64,000 bases of DNA from Mycobacterium innocens. GTDB taxonomy: Bacteria > Actinomycetota > Actinomycetes > Mycobacteriales > Mycobacteriaceae. Shown one piece after another: positions 9,732-19,585 of this stretch (position 1 is the first letter of the stretch; the number at the start of each line of letters is the position of its first letter). The stretch covers positions 25,860 to 89,859 of the forward strand of contig NZ_UPHQ01000276.1 of assembly GCF_900566055.1 (NCBI RefSeq), written 5' to 3'. Under the pieces are notes generated by a model. The model searched no databases, had not been told where the DNA came from, and saw only the letters and a program-made list of their open reading frames with translations. The translations under genes and the position numbers were made by a program.

Positions 9732-9871
9732 GCGAGGCGGCCGCTTACGGCTCACCGGCTGACAAAAAAGGGGGGCCGCAAACCAGCGGGGACTTCGGTC
9801 CCTACCGCGGCAGGTCGTCGCATGATGCGATTCAAGGTGATTCGTCAATGGCGTCGGATGGAGGTACGGCC

Positions 9872-10339
9872 ATGAACGTCTCACCTGATTCGCAGACCCG
9901 AACCCGTATGTTCTCCCGGGTGCTCGGTCCTTTCCTGGTGATCGTCGATGTGACGGCTGTGGTACGAGCCTCCGATATGGCGAACCTGCTGTCACAATTC
10001 GAGGCGAATTCGCTGTGGACCTGGGTGACCGGGGCTTTCGTCTTGCTGTTCGGCTTGGTGATGGTGGCCGGTCACCAGTGCTGGCGCGGTGCCGCGGCGA
10101 TCATCGTGTCCCTGCTGGGCTGGCTCGTCACATTGCGCGGGCTGTTGCTGTTGGCCTTTCCCAGGGCCTTCGTATCGGTCGCCAACAGCATGATCGGGGC
10201 GCAGGGCGTGTGGGTGAGCTTGTGCGTCGTTTTTGCGCTGGTAGGGCTGTATCTGACCTACGTCGGCTGGGCGCCGACGCCCAGCCGGCCGACCCAGCAC
10301 GCGGCGACGGGAAGGCCGGATCTGCCACGCGCCGGGTGA
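9872..10339 (+). CDS. Small four-helix membrane protein, unknown function
   Basis: A 155-residue protein. The ATG at 9872 is chosen because GGAGG lies seven bases upstream; an in-frame ATG at 9848 lacks this. There are four hydrophobic segments: residues about 14-32 (VLGPFLVIVDVTAVV), 48-68 (WVTGAFVLLFGLVMVAG), 75-98 and 110-132. The C-terminus is short and hydrophilic (PTPSRPTQ). No catalytic motif is visible. It precedes the broken lipoprotein gene by 40 bp and may have formed an operon with it. Confidence 0.65.
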   Translation: MNVSPDSQTRTRMFSRVLGPFLVIVDVTAVVRASDMANLLSQFEANSLWTWVTGAFVLLFGLVMVAGHQCWRGAAAIIVSLLGWLVTLRGLLLLAFPRAFVSVANSMIGAQGVWVSLCVVFALVGLYLTYVGWAPTPSRPTQHAATGRPDLPRAG

Positions 10340-10379
10340 GCGGGCCCCGGTATCACCGCAGGGCGCTCAGGAAAAAACC

Positions 10380-10744
10380 GTGCGCAACAGATTGGGGATC
10401 GTCGGCCTGGCGGCGACGGCGGTGATCGTCGCCGCGGTCGGATGCGCTGTGCCCAATGGGAGCACGGCGGCCGAGTCGTCCGGCACGACCGCGCCGCGAC
10501 CACTGACGGCGGATCATCGGTGGTGGAAGAAGACGTCGTGGTCAGGCTCGACACTGCCCAGCCGGACCAGCCGGTAGGTGTGCACTTCGGCCGCCATGCG
10601 GCCATCTACCTGCTGGAACGCGACGATCCTCAGTTCGCCGCGTGGTTGGCGGTGCTGCAACGAAGCCTGGACGAGGGGACGCCCGTTCGGTTCGCCTACG
10701 CGGTGGCGGGGCCACGGCTCACCCTGGTCGAGCCCGCGGATTAG
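10380..10744 (+). pseudogene. Frameshifted small lipoprotein
   Basis: A GTG at 10380, preceded by AGGA, begins a lipoprotein signal: MRNRLGIVGLAATAVIVAAV followed by the lipobox AVGC. This frame stops at 10575-10577. Another frame takes over around 10510 (SSVVEEDVVVRLDTAQPD, then FGRHAAIYLLERDDPQFAAW) and runs to TAG at 10744. The two halves join naturally into one protein of about 120 residues, so a one-base deletion (or a two-base gain) between about 10460 and 10530 has split the gene. A sequencing error cannot be excluded. The family is not recognised. Confidence 0.6.
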
Positions 10745-10829
10745 CGCTGCGCTGGATTCCGTTGTGACGCAAGCTGTTTATCGCCACTGAAGCGGCCGGC
10801 CGGGGCGGAGCCGCGTCCCGGAAGTATAG

Positions 10830-10848
10830 ACATATATAAAACCTATGT
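10830..10848. promoter_or_regulatory. AT-rich inverted repeat upstream of fadE35
   Basis: ACATA and TATGT half-sites flank a nine-base AT-rich spacer, 15 bp before the fadE35 start. In this GC-rich genome such an island is a plausible promoter -10 region or operator. No regulator is assigned. Confidence 0.35.
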
Positions 10849-10862
10849 AATAGGGTCGCGGG

Positions 10863-12635
10863 ATGAGCGAATACCTGCTGGAGGCCGTGGACCGGCTGCC
10901 GTTCTCGACACCGGAAAAAGCCGGCCGCTACCGCACCGAGAACTACCAGGGCGCCACCGATCTCAACTGGTACCTCACCGATCCCACGCTGCAGTTCACC
11001 ATGGCGTACTACCTGGCGCCCGACGAACTGGGGGTCGCCGAGCCGCATTTGACCCGCATCGGTGCGCTGATGGGCGGCCCGGTAACGCGTTGGGCCGAGG
11101 AAACCGACCGCAACCCCCCGCAGCTGGAACGCTACGACCGGTGGGGCCACGACATCAGCCGGGTGGTGATGCCGGAATCGTTCACCCAGTCCAAGCGGGC
11201 CATTCTGGACGCCCAGCAAGCCTTGCGCGACGACTCCAAGCGGACCGGCGTGAGCCCGTCGCTGCCGCTGTTCGCTTCCAACTATCTGCTCAACCAAGCC
11301 GACATCGGGATGGCCTGCGCGCTGGGCACCGGCGGCAACATGGTGCGGTCACTGGTAACGGCCTACGCGCCCCCCGACGTACGCGACTACGTCCTGGGAA
11401 AACTCAACTCCGGCGAGTGGGACGGCGAGGCGGCTCAGCTGATGACCGAGCGCACCGGCGGCTCCGACCTGGGCGCGCTCGAGACGACCGCGACACGCTG
11501 TGGCGACGCCTGGCTGTTGAACGGCTTCAAATGGTTTGCGTCTAATTGCGCCGGTGAGGCTTTTGTGGTGCTGGCCAAACCCGAGGGCGCCCCCGACTCG
11601 ACGCGGGGGGTGGCCTCCTTCCTGGTGTTGCGGGCACGGCGGGATGGCTCCCGCAACGGCGTGCGCGTCCGGCGGCTGAAGGACAAGTTGGGTACCCGCT
11701 CGGTCGCCTCCGGCGAGATCGAGTTCGTCGACGCCGAGGCCTTTCTGCTGTCCGGCGAACCACAGGCTGACTCCGGGCCGGCCGACGGCAAGGGGCTCGG
11801 GCGCATGATGGAACTGACCAACAAGTTACGGCTGGGCACCGCCTCGTTCGCCGTCGGCAACGCGCGCCGCGCCCTGGTCGAGTCGCTGTGCTATACCCGC
11901 CAGCGGCGCGCGTTCGGCGAGGCGTTGATCGACAAACCGCTGATCCGGCGCAAACTGGCCGAGATGATCGTCGACGTCGAAGCCGCGCTGGCGCTGATTT
12001 TCGACGGCACCGGAGCCACCAACCACCGTCAGCCGCAAACGATCCGGCAACGCATCGCCGTGCCGGTGACCAAACTGCGGGTGTGCCGGCTCGGGCTCAC
12101 CGCCGCGTCCGATGCGGTCGAGATGCACGGCGGTAACGGCTACATCGAGACCTGGCCGGTGGCCCGGATCTTGCGGGACGCGCAGGTCAACACCATCTGG
12201 GAGGGCTCCGACAACATCCTTTGCCTCGACGTGCGGCGGGGCATGGAACAGTCGCGGGCGCACGAGCCGTTGCTGGCCCGGATGCGCGATGCGGTCTCGG
12301 TGTCCGACGACGGCGAGACCACGCGCCTGGTATCGCGGCGCATCGAGGACCTCGATGCGGCGATCACGGCCTGGACGAAGCTGGACCGGAGGGTGGCCGA
12401 GGCGCGACTGTTCCCGCTGGCCCAATTCATGGGCGATGTCTATGCCGGGGCGTTGCTCACCGAGCAGGCGGCGTGGGAGCGGGCCACCCGCGGCGCCGAC
12501 CGCAAGGCGCTCGTGGCCCGGCTATACGCGCAGCGGTATCTGGCCGATCGCGGCCCGCTGCGCGGGATCGACACCGAATCCGTCGAAGCGCTGCAGCGCT
12601 TCGACGAGCTCGTGGCGGGGGCGCTCACTCTGTAG
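10863..12635 (+). CDS. fadE35: FadE35, AidB-like acyl-CoA dehydrogenase
   Basis: A 590-residue flavoprotein (Mtb Rv3797 is 593). The N-terminal region (YQGATDLNWYLTDPTLQF, NPPQLERYD) matches the AidB branch of acyl-CoA dehydrogenases. It is followed by the family signatures QLMTERTGGSD (FAD/substrate binding) and LKDKLGTRSVASGEIEF. The C-terminal helical domain carries EMHGGNGYIETW and ILRDAQVNTIWEGSDN. E. coli AidB binds DNA and has weak isovaleryl-CoA dehydrogenase activity; whether this protein acts in lipid metabolism or DNA protection is not decided by sequence. It converges on accD4 with a long hairpin between them. Confidence 0.9.
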   Translation: MSEYLLEAVDRLPFSTPEKAGRYRTENYQGATDLNWYLTDPTLQFTMAYYLAPDELGVAEPHLTRIGALMGGPVTRWAEETDRNPPQLERYDRWGHDISRVVMPESFTQSKRAILDAQQALRDDSKRTGVSPSLPLFASNYLLNQADIGMACALGTGGNMVRSLVTAYAPPDVRDYVLGKLNSGEWDGEAAQLMTERTGGSDLGALETTATRCGDAWLLNGFKWFASNCAGEAFVVLAKPEGAPDSTRGVASFLVLRARRDGSRNGVRVRRLKDKLGTRSVASGEIEFVDAEAFLLSGEPQADSGPADGKGLGRMMELTNKLRLGTASFAVGNARRALVESLCYTRQRRAFGEALIDKPLIRRKLAEMIVDVEAALALIFDGTGATNHRQPQTIRQRIAVPVTKLRVCRLGLTAASDAVEMHGGNGYIETWPVARILRDAQVNTIWEGSDNILCLDVRRGMEQSRAHEPLLARMRDAVSVSDDGETTRLVSRRIEDLDAAITAWTKLDRRVAEARLFPLAQFMGDVYAGALLTEQAAWERATRGADRKALVARLYAQRYLADRGPLRGIDTESVEALQRFDELVAGALTL

Positions 12636-12701
12636 CGCGAGCAGTCGCAAAAGCCCCGCGACACGCCGGTCGACGGGCGCTTTTGCGACTGCTCGCGCTA
12701 C
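12632..12701. terminator. Bidirectional terminator hairpin between fadE35 and accD4
   Basis: A perfect 23-bp inverted repeat: left arm 12632-12654 beginning GTAGCGCGAGCAGTCGC, right arm 12679-12701, separated by a 24-base loop. It starts at the fadE35 stop codon and ends four bases before the accD4 stop codon, so it can terminate transcription from both sides. It lacks a strong U-tract. Confidence 0.75.
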
Positions 12702-12705
12702 CTGG

Positions 12706-14259
12706 CTACACCGGGATCAGCCCGTGCTTGCGGCCCAACCGTTGCCATTGCTGCTTGTCTCGCAACAAGTGCATCGATCGGCGCAGCAGCAGCCGGGTTT
12801 CGTGCGGGTCGATGACTGCGTCGATAAACCCGCGCTCGGCGGCGATCCATGGAATCGCCATGTTGAGGTTGTAGTTCTCGATGAAAGACTTGCGAATTGC
12901 CTGCGCTTCCGGCGCATTGGGGTCCGGGAAGCGCTTCATCAGCAGCTGCGCGGCCCCCTCGGCGCCGATCACCGCGATGCGCGCGGTGGGCCAGGCGAAG
13001 TTGAAGTCGGCGGTCAGCTGCCGGGAGCCCATCACCGCGTACGCGCCGCCGTAGGACTTGCGAACAGTGATGGTCACCTTCGGCACGTCGGCCTCGACCA
13101 CGGAGTACAGGAACCGGCCGCCGCGCTTGATGATGCCCCGCTTCTCCTCCTCGGCGCCCGGCAGAAATCCGGGGGTGTCCACCACGAACACCAGCGGGAT
13201 CTGGAATGAATCACAGAACCTGATGAACCGCGCCGCCTTGTCGGAAGCCTCGTTGTCGATGGCCCCGGACATGTGCATGGGCTGGTTGGCGATCACGCCC
13301 ACCGGACGCCCGTCGACCCGGGCGTACCCGGTGATGATGGCCGGCCCGTGCTGCGCGGCGACGTCCAGGAAGTCGCCGTCGTCGAAGATGCGCATCAGGA
13401 TCTCGTGCATGTCGTAGGCCGCATTGTCGGAGTCCGGGACGATCGAATCCAGCTCCAGGTCGGTCGGGGTGATCCCCGGTTCCAGTCCGGGATTGATGAC
13501 CGGCGGCTTGCCGAAGCAGTTGGACGGCAGGAACGACAGGAATTCGCGCACGTACTGGAACGCCTCGGCTTCGGAGTTCACCACGTGGTGGATGTTGCCG
13601 TAGCGGGCCTGCGCGTCGGAGCCGCCGAGTTCGTCGAGGGTGACGTCCTCGCCGGTGACCTCCCGGATCACGTCAGGTCCGGTGACGAAGAAGTAGCCCT
13701 GGTCACGCACCGAGACCAGCAGGTCGTCCTGAATCGGCGAATAGACCGCTCCCCCGGCGCACTTGCCGAAGATGAGGGAGATCTGCGGCACCACCCCGGA
13801 CAGCGCCTCGTGGCGTTGGCCCAGCTCGGCATACCATGCCAACGACGTGACGGCGTCCTGGATGCGGGCCCCGCCGGAGTCCTGGATGCCGACGATCGGG
13901 CAGCCGACCATCGCGCACCACTCCATCAGCCGGGCCACCTTGCGGCCGAACATCTCCCCGACGGTGCCGCCGAACACCGTCTGGTCGTGGGAGAACACCC
14001 CGACCGGGCGGCCGTTGATGAGCCCGTGCCCGGTCACCACCCCGTCGCCGTAGAGCGCGTTGGGGTCGCCCGGAGTGCGGCACAACGCCCCGATTTCGAA
14101 GAAGGTGCCCGGGTCCACCAGGTCGTAGACGCGGGCGCGGGCACTCGGGATGCCCTTCTTGTCGCGCTTGGCGGCGGCCTTCTCACCGCCGGGCTCCTTG
14201 GCCAGCTCCAGCTTTTCGCGTAGTTCGGCCAGCAGCTCGGCGGTGGTCTTCGTGCTCAC
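12706..14259 (-). CDS. accD4: Acyl-CoA carboxylase beta subunit AccD4
   Basis: A 517-residue carboxyltransferase subunit. In mycobacteria it works with AccA3 (and AccD5/AccE5) to carboxylate the C26 acyl chain, giving the activated alpha-branch that Pks13 condenses. Seen in the sequence: VGCPIVGIQDSGGARIQD and FGKCAGGAVYSP (acyl-CoA site and oxyanion region), then VVDTPGFLPG and VTITVRKSYGGAYAVMG in the C-terminal half. The GTG start at 14259 overlaps the pks13 stop by four bases (GTGA), placing it as the last gene of fadD32-pks13-accD4. Confidence 0.96.
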   Translation of the reverse strand: MSTKTTAELLAELREKLELAKEPGGEKAAAKRDKKGIPSARARVYDLVDPGTFFEIGALCRTPGDPNALYGDGVVTGHGLINGRPVGVFSHDQTVFGGTVGEMFGRKVARLMEWCAMVGCPIVGIQDSGGARIQDAVTSLAWYAELGQRHEALSGVVPQISLIFGKCAGGAVYSPIQDDLLVSVRDQGYFFVTGPDVIREVTGEDVTLDELGGSDAQARYGNIHHVVNSEAEAFQYVREFLSFLPSNCFGKPPVINPGLEPGITPTDLELDSIVPDSDNAAYDMHEILMRIFDDGDFLDVAAQHGPAIITGYARVDGRPVGVIANQPMHMSGAIDNEASDKAARFIRFCDSFQIPLVFVVDTPGFLPGAEEEKRGIIKRGGRFLYSVVEADVPKVTITVRKSYGGAYAVMGSRQLTADFNFAWPTARIAVIGAEGAAQLLMKRFPDPNAPEAQAIRKSFIENYNLNMAIPWIAAERGFIDAVIDPHETRLLLRRSMHLLRDKQQWQRLGRKHGLIPV

Positions 14260-17200
14260 TTAGGGGCCCTCTGTTCAGCCTCGACGTTGTCTAACGCGCG
14301 GCTCATGTGCTCACCCACCTTGGCGATGATCGGCTCGTCGATGGCCTGGATGTGCTCGCCGCCGATCGGCACGACCTCGAGGTCGGAGACGTATTCGCCC
14401 CACCCGCCGTCCGGCTGGCGAACGGCATATCGCGGCTCGAACATGATCGCGTCGTCATGGTAGCGGTCGGCCATGTAGAGGGTGACATGCCCGTCGTACG
14501 GCTGGATCTGCGCGGTGTCGATCGCCCGGTTGTCCAGGTACGACGTGCGCTGGTGCTCGATGATCCCGGCCGGGATCTGCACACCCGACTCCCGGACGGC
14601 GTCGAGCACCAACCGGACCTGGCCCTCGTCGTCGAGCTCCTCGAGCTGCTCGTACGGGATCGCCGGGATGGTGACGTTGAAGGTCTTCTCGGCGAAACGG
14701 GCATAGCGGTCCCAGCGCTTGCGGATCTCCTCCTTGGTCTGGGGGATCTCCTCGCCGGCCCGCACCGCATCGATCAGGCCCACGAATCGGACGTCCTTGC
14801 CGAGCCGCTTGAGCCCGATCGCGCACGCGTAGGCCAGCACCCCGCCCAGCGACCAGCCGACCAGGATGTAGGGCCCGTCGCCCTGCATCTCGATCAGCTT
14901 CGGGACATATTGGGCGGCACGCTCTTCGATCGACCCCTCGACCCGCTCGAAGCCGTACATCGGGGCGTCGGCCGGCAACCGGTTGAGCAATGGCTCGTAG
15001 ACCACGGTCGACCCGCCGGCCGGGTGGAACACGAACACCGGCGGCTTGGTGCTGCCCTCCGGCCGGGCCCGCAGCGTGCGCACGAACCCGTCGATCTGCC
15101 CGGCCTCCAGGTAGCCGCGCACCTTGTCGGCCAGTGCCTCGATGTTCTCCGACGTCAGCACATCCTCGGCGGTGATCGGGCCTTCGGCGCGCTCGGAGAG
15201 CCGCTGCGCCATCTTGGCCGCCTTGTCGTCGTCCAACTTGGGCAGCGGGTTGAAGATGCCGCCCGGCGACTTGCCGGTGACGATCGCCCAGGTGGCGAAG
15301 GTGACCCGCTCGGCGGCATCGCGCGGCGGCACGTCGGAGTTGAGTGCCTTGGCGACCGCTTCCTGATTGAGCGCCTCAGCGGCACCCTTGAGATTCGGCT
15401 GTCCGTTACCCGACGGGCCAGAAGGATCGGCGGGCGGCGGCGGTACCGGAATGTCCGAAGCGGGTGCGCCCTGGGCTTCCGGTGCGGCTTGCGGATCAGG
15501 CACCGGTGCAGTCACCGTGGAAACCGTTGCACCACTGATCAATTCAGCCTGCGCCCGGGCAATCTCCTCAGCGGTCTGCGTCTTCTGGTACTCGCTGAGC
15601 TGCTCGACCTCGTCGCGGTGCTGGACCGCGTATTCGATCAGCTTCTCGACGGCGTAGAGGTTGGCGTCGCGCACCGCCGTCAACTGGATCGGGGGCAGGT
15701 CGAAGTCGTACTCGACGCGGTTCTTGATCCGCACCGCCATCAGCGAGTCGAGCCCGAGCTCGATCAGCGGCACCTCCCACGGCAGGTCCTCGGGCTCGTA
15801 ACCCATGGCCGACCCGACGATCATGCCGAGCCGATCGGCGATCGTCTCACCGGAATCCGGCGACCATCTGCCCATGTCGGACGGCAGATAGCGATTGGTC
15901 AGGCTGTCGGTCAGCGTGTCAGCCTCCGGCTCGACAGGTGCTTCAGGCACCACCGGCGCCGCAGCGGCGATCGCCGCGCCCGCCCCAACCTGGACCGGCA
16001 ACACCGCTTCGGAACCGGTCCGGGCCACCAGGGCGTCGTAGACCAGCGTGAACGATTCGTCGATGCGAGCGTGCACCTGGACGGAGGCCCCGCCCGGATG
16101 CCGGGTCATGGTGGTCACCAGCCGGGCACCCTCGGCGGGCACCGCACGCTGCTCGGCGGCCGTCAGCTGGGCGTCGGTAAGCACTTGCGCCGAAGCGGCT
16201 CTCACCAAAGCCGCGAGGTCCGCCTGGCCGTCTCGCGGGGCGTACTCCCACACGTGGCGGCCATCCGGCAGCGCGACATGGTTGCCCGGCATGATCACCG
16301 AGGCGTCGCCGGAGAAGTGTGCGTCGAGCCAGTGCTCCTTGCGCTTGAAGCGGGTCGGCGGGATGTTCGCAAAATCTTCGGGGCCCTTGGCACGGCTGAA
16401 TAGCGTCCAGATGTCGAGGTCGTGGCCGTACACATAGAGCTGGGCCATGGTCGAGATCATCGACTCGACCTCGTCCTGCTTACGGGCCAGTGTCGGGATC
16501 AGCTGGGCGTCATGCAGACCGGCGGCGGCCGTGGTCAGGCCCACCTGCATCAGCGCCACCGGGTTGGGTGCCAGCTCCAGGAATGTGGTGTGCCCGCTGT
16601 CGACGGCGTTGCGGATCCCGTGGGTGAAGTAGACGGAATGCCGCAGCCCCTTCTTCCAGTATTCGACGTCGTGGATGGGCTCGCTGCCCGGCTTGATGTA
16701 GCTGCCCTCGTGCACCGTCGAGTAGACCCCGCAGGTGGGGCTCATCGCCTTGATGCCCTGCAGCTCCGCGGCCAGCTCGCCCAGCAGCGGATCCATCTGC
16801 TGAGTGTGGCTGGCGCCCTTGGTCTGAAACTTACGGGCGAACTTGCCCTCGGCCTCCGCGCGGGCGATGATCGCGTCCACCTGCTCGGGCGGGCCGCCGA
16901 TCACGGTCTGGGTGGGTGCGGCGTAGACGCACACCTCAAGATCAGGAAAGTCGGAGAACACCGTCTTGATCTCGTCGGCGGAGTACTCCACCAGCGCCAT
17001 CAACCGGATGTACTCCCCGAACAGCATCGCCTCGCCCTCACCCATCAGGTGCGAGCGCGAGCAGATGGTGCGGGTGGCGTCGCGCAGCGACAGACCGCCG
17101 GCGAAATACGCCGACGCCGCCTCACCCAGCGACTGTCCGACCACCGCGGCCGGCTTGGCGCCGTGGTGCTTGAGCAGCTCACCGAGGGCGATCTGGATCG

Positions 17201-19562
17201 CGAAGATGGTGACCTGGGTGGTCTCGATGCCGTAGTCCTGCGAGTCGTCGAGGATCAGCTCCAGCACCGAATACCCGAGTTCGTCCTGGACCAGCGCGTC
17301 GACCTTCTCGATCCACTCGGCGAACACCGGATTGCGCAGGTAGAGGCTCTTGCCCATCTTGCGGTGCTGGGCACCGAAACCGGCGAGCACCCAGACCGGG
17401 CCGTTGGTCACCGGCCCGTCGACGCTGAACACGTTCGGCGCCTGCTTGCCCGCGGCGACGGCCCGTAGCCCCTTGATCGCTTCCTCGTGATCGTGGGCCA
17501 GCACCACCGCGCGGGAGCGGCCGTGGTTGCGCCGCGACAGCGACCGGCCGATGGACTCCAGCGACGACGCCTGCCCTTCGGCGCCTTCCATCCAGTCGGC
17601 CAGCTCGGCGGCCGCGGCCTTCTTGCGGGAGGTCAGGAACGCCGACACTGCCAGCGGGATCAACGGCGGGCTAGCCTCTTGTGCCGCAAGCTCTTCCAGC
17701 GCGGCCTGCTTGAGCCGCAGCGCTTCCTCGGTGACGCCCGGCAGTTCGGGCTCTTCTTCGGCCCCGCTAACTCCCAACGCTGTGTCGGTGATGATGTTGC
17801 CGAAGTCGTCGAACCGCAGCGCGTGGCCTTCCAGCGCGGGCGCCTCGGACGGTGCCGCCTCGGCGGGCGTCGCCGGCTCGGGCTCCGGTTCACGCGCCTC
17901 TTTCTCCACCACGTCGCGCGGTAACACCTCACGCACGACCACGTGCGCGTTGGCGCCGCCGAAGCCGAAGCTCGACACCCCGGCGACGGCGTACCCGCCG
18001 TACCGCGGCCAGTCGGTCACCGTGTCGATCACCTTCAGCCGCATCGCGTCGAAGTCGATGTAGGGGCTGGGCCCGGCGAAGTTGATCGACGGCGGCAGCT
18101 TGTCGTGCTGCAGGGCGAGCACCACCTTGGCCATGCTGGCCGCACCGGCCGCCGACTCCAGGTGTCCGACATTGGTTTTCACCGCGCCGAGCAGCGCCGG
18201 CCGCTCGGCGGGACGGCCCTTGCCGACGACCCGGCCCAGCGCCTCGGCCTCGATCGGGTCACCGAGGACGGTCCCGGTGCCGTGCGCCTCGATGTAGTCG
18301 ACGGTGCGCGGGTCGATGCCGGCGTCCTTGTAGGCCCGCCGCAGCACGTCGGCCTGGGCGTCCTGGTTGGGCGCGATCAGGCCGTTCGACCGGCCGTCGT
18401 GGTTGACCGCGCTGCCGGCGATCACGGCCAGGATCTGGTCGCCGTCGCGGCGGGCGTCGTCGACCCGCTTGAGCACCAGCATCCCGCCGCCCTCGGAGCG
18501 GGTGTAGCCGTCGGCGTCCGAGGAGAACGACTTGATCCGGCCGTCGGGGGCCAGCACCTGTCCGATCTCGTCGAAACCCAGCGTGACCACGGGCGTGATC
18601 AAGGCATTGACCCCACCGGCCACCGCGACGTCGCATTCGCCGTTGCGCAGGGCCTGCACCGCCTGATGGGTGGCCACCAGTGAACTCGAGCATGCGGTGT
18701 CGACCGCGACCGAAGGGCCGCGGAAGTCATAGAAGTACGACACCCGGTTGGCGATGATCGAGGTGGCGGTGCCGGTGATCGCGTACGGGTGGGCGACCGT
18801 GGGATCGGATACCGCCAGGAAGCTGTAGTCGTTGTTGGAGACACCGACGTACACGCCGACGGCCCCGCCGCGCAGGCTCGATGCCGGGATGCGGGCGTGT
18901 TCGAGCGCCTCCCAGGTCAGCTCCAGCGCCATCCGCTGCTGCGGGTCGATGTTGTCGGCCTCGGTCTTGGCCACCGCGAAGAACTCCGAGTCGAAGCCCT
19001 TGATGTCCTTCAGGTAGCCGCCACGGGTACGCGCGTTGGCGACCCGCTTGGCCAGGCGCGGCTCTTCGAGGAATTCCGTCCAGCGGCCTTCGGGCAGGTC
19101 GGTGATGGCGTCGCGGCCATCCAGCAGCGCCTGCCAGGTTTCGTCGGGTGTGTTCATGTCGCCGGGCAGCCGGGTGGACAAGCCCACGATCGCGATGTCG
19201 ACCCGCTCGGCGGGACCGTTGCGGCTCCAGTCGGTGACGTCGATGCCGTCGTCGGCCCTTTCGGGTTCGCCTTCGACGATCCGGGTGGCCAGCGACTCGA
19301 TGGTCGGATGCTGGAAGGCCACCGCGACCGACAGCGTGACGCCGGTCAGGTCTTCGATGTCGGCCGCCATCGCCACGGCATCGCGCGACGACAAGCCCAA
19401 CTCCACCATCGGCACCGACTCGTCGATCGAGTCCGGCGACTTGCCGACCGCGTTGCCCACCCAGTTGCGCAGCCACTGCCGCATCTCGGGGACCGTGATC
19501 TCGGTCCTGTTGGCGGGCGGGTTCTCCGGGTCGTTCGCCTGGGATACGTCTATGTCAGCCAT
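14256..19562 (-). CDS. pks13: Polyketide synthase Pks13 (mycolic acid condensase)
   Basis: A 1768-residue modular synthase (Mtb 1733). It joins the meromycolyl chain, loaded by FadD32, to the carboxylated alpha-chain. Domains in order: N-terminal ACP (ELGLSSRDA, phosphopantetheine Ser59), ketosynthase (DTACSSS, Cys291, with EAHGTGT and NVGHLESAAG), acyltransferase (GQSLGE, Ser811), C-terminal ACP (ELGLDSLMA, Ser1273) and thioesterase (GWSLGG, Ser1571). All catalytic residues are present. The ATG at 19562 matches the conserved start MADIDVSQ. A Pro/Ala-rich linker near residues 1345-1400 is longer than in Mtb and explains most of the extra length. Gap to fadD32 is 23 bp. Confidence 0.98.
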   Translation of the reverse strand: MADIDVSQANDPENPPANRTEITVPEMRQWLRNWVGNAVGKSPDSIDESVPMVELGLSSRDAVAMAADIEDLTGVTLSVAVAFQHPTIESLATRIVEGEPERADDGIDVTDWSRNGPAERVDIAIVGLSTRLPGDMNTPDETWQALLDGRDAITDLPEGRWTEFLEEPRLAKRVANARTRGGYLKDIKGFDSEFFAVAKTEADNIDPQQRMALELTWEALEHARIPASSLRGGAVGVYVGVSNNDYSFLAVSDPTVAHPYAITGTATSIIANRVSYFYDFRGPSVAVDTACSSSLVATHQAVQALRNGECDVAVAGGVNALITPVVTLGFDEIGQVLAPDGRIKSFSSDADGYTRSEGGGMLVLKRVDDARRDGDQILAVIAGSAVNHDGRSNGLIAPNQDAQADVLRRAYKDAGIDPRTVDYIEAHGTGTVLGDPIEAEALGRVVGKGRPAERPALLGAVKTNVGHLESAAGAASMAKVVLALQHDKLPPSINFAGPSPYIDFDAMRLKVIDTVTDWPRYGGYAVAGVSSFGFGGANAHVVVREVLPRDVVEKEAREPEPEPATPAEAAPSEAPALEGHALRFDDFGNIITDTALGVSGAEEEPELPGVTEEALRLKQAALEELAAQEASPPLIPLAVSAFLTSRKKAAAAELADWMEGAEGQASSLESIGRSLSRRNHGRSRAVVLAHDHEEAIKGLRAVAAGKQAPNVFSVDGPVTNGPVWVLAGFGAQHRKMGKSLYLRNPVFAEWIEKVDALVQDELGYSVLELILDDSQDYGIETTQVTIFAIQIALGELLKHHGAKPAAVVGQSLGEAASAYFAGGLSLRDATRTICSRSHLMGEGEAMLFGEYIRLMALVEYSADEIKTVFSDFPDLEVCVYAAPTQTVIGGPPEQVDAIIARAEAEGKFARKFQTKGASHTQQMDPLLGELAAELQGIKAMSPTCGVYSTVHEGSYIKPGSEPIHDVEYWKKGLRHSVYFTHGIRNAVDSGHTTFLELAPNPVALMQVGLTTAAAGLHDAQLIPTLARKQDEVESMISTMAQLYVYGHDLDIWTLFSRAKGPEDFANIPPTRFKRKEHWLDAHFSGDASVIMPGNHVALPDGRHVWEYAPRDGQADLAALVRAASAQVLTDAQLTAAEQRAVPAEGARLVTTMTRHPGGASVQVHARIDESFTLVYDALVARTGSEAVLPVQVGAGAAIAAAAPVVPEAPVEPEADTLTDSLTNRYLPSDMGRWSPDSGETIADRLGMIVGSAMGYEPEDLPWEVPLIELGLDSLMAVRIKNRVEYDFDLPPIQLTAVRDANLYAVEKLIEYAVQHRDEVEQLSEYQKTQTAEEIARAQAELISGATVSTVTAPVPDPQAAPEAQGAPASDIPVPPPPADPSGPSGNGQPNLKGAAEALNQEAVAKALNSDVPPRDAAERVTFATWAIVTGKSPGGIFNPLPKLDDDKAAKMAQRLSERAEGPITAEDVLTSENIEALADKVRGYLEAGQIDGFVRTLRARPEGSTKPPVFVFHPAGGSTVVYEPLLNRLPADAPMYGFERVEGSIEERAAQYVPKLIEMQGDGPYILVGWSLGGVLAYACAIGLKRLGKDVRFVGLIDAVRAGEEIPQTKEEIRKRWDRYARFAEKTFNVTIPAIPYEQLEELDDEGQVRLVLDAVRESGVQIPAGIIEHQRTSYLDNRAIDTAQIQPYDGHVTLYMADRYHDDAIMFEPRYAVRQPDGGWGEYVSDLEVVPIGGEHIQAIDEPIIAKVGEHMSRALDNVEAEQRAPK

Positions 19563-19585
19563 GGGTACCTTTGTGGTTCTGGGGC

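Noticed and set aside
14307..16403. A 698-codon open frame antisense to pks13
   Set aside because: His/Arg/Gly-rich shadow of a highly conserved gene, without a ribosome site or domain.
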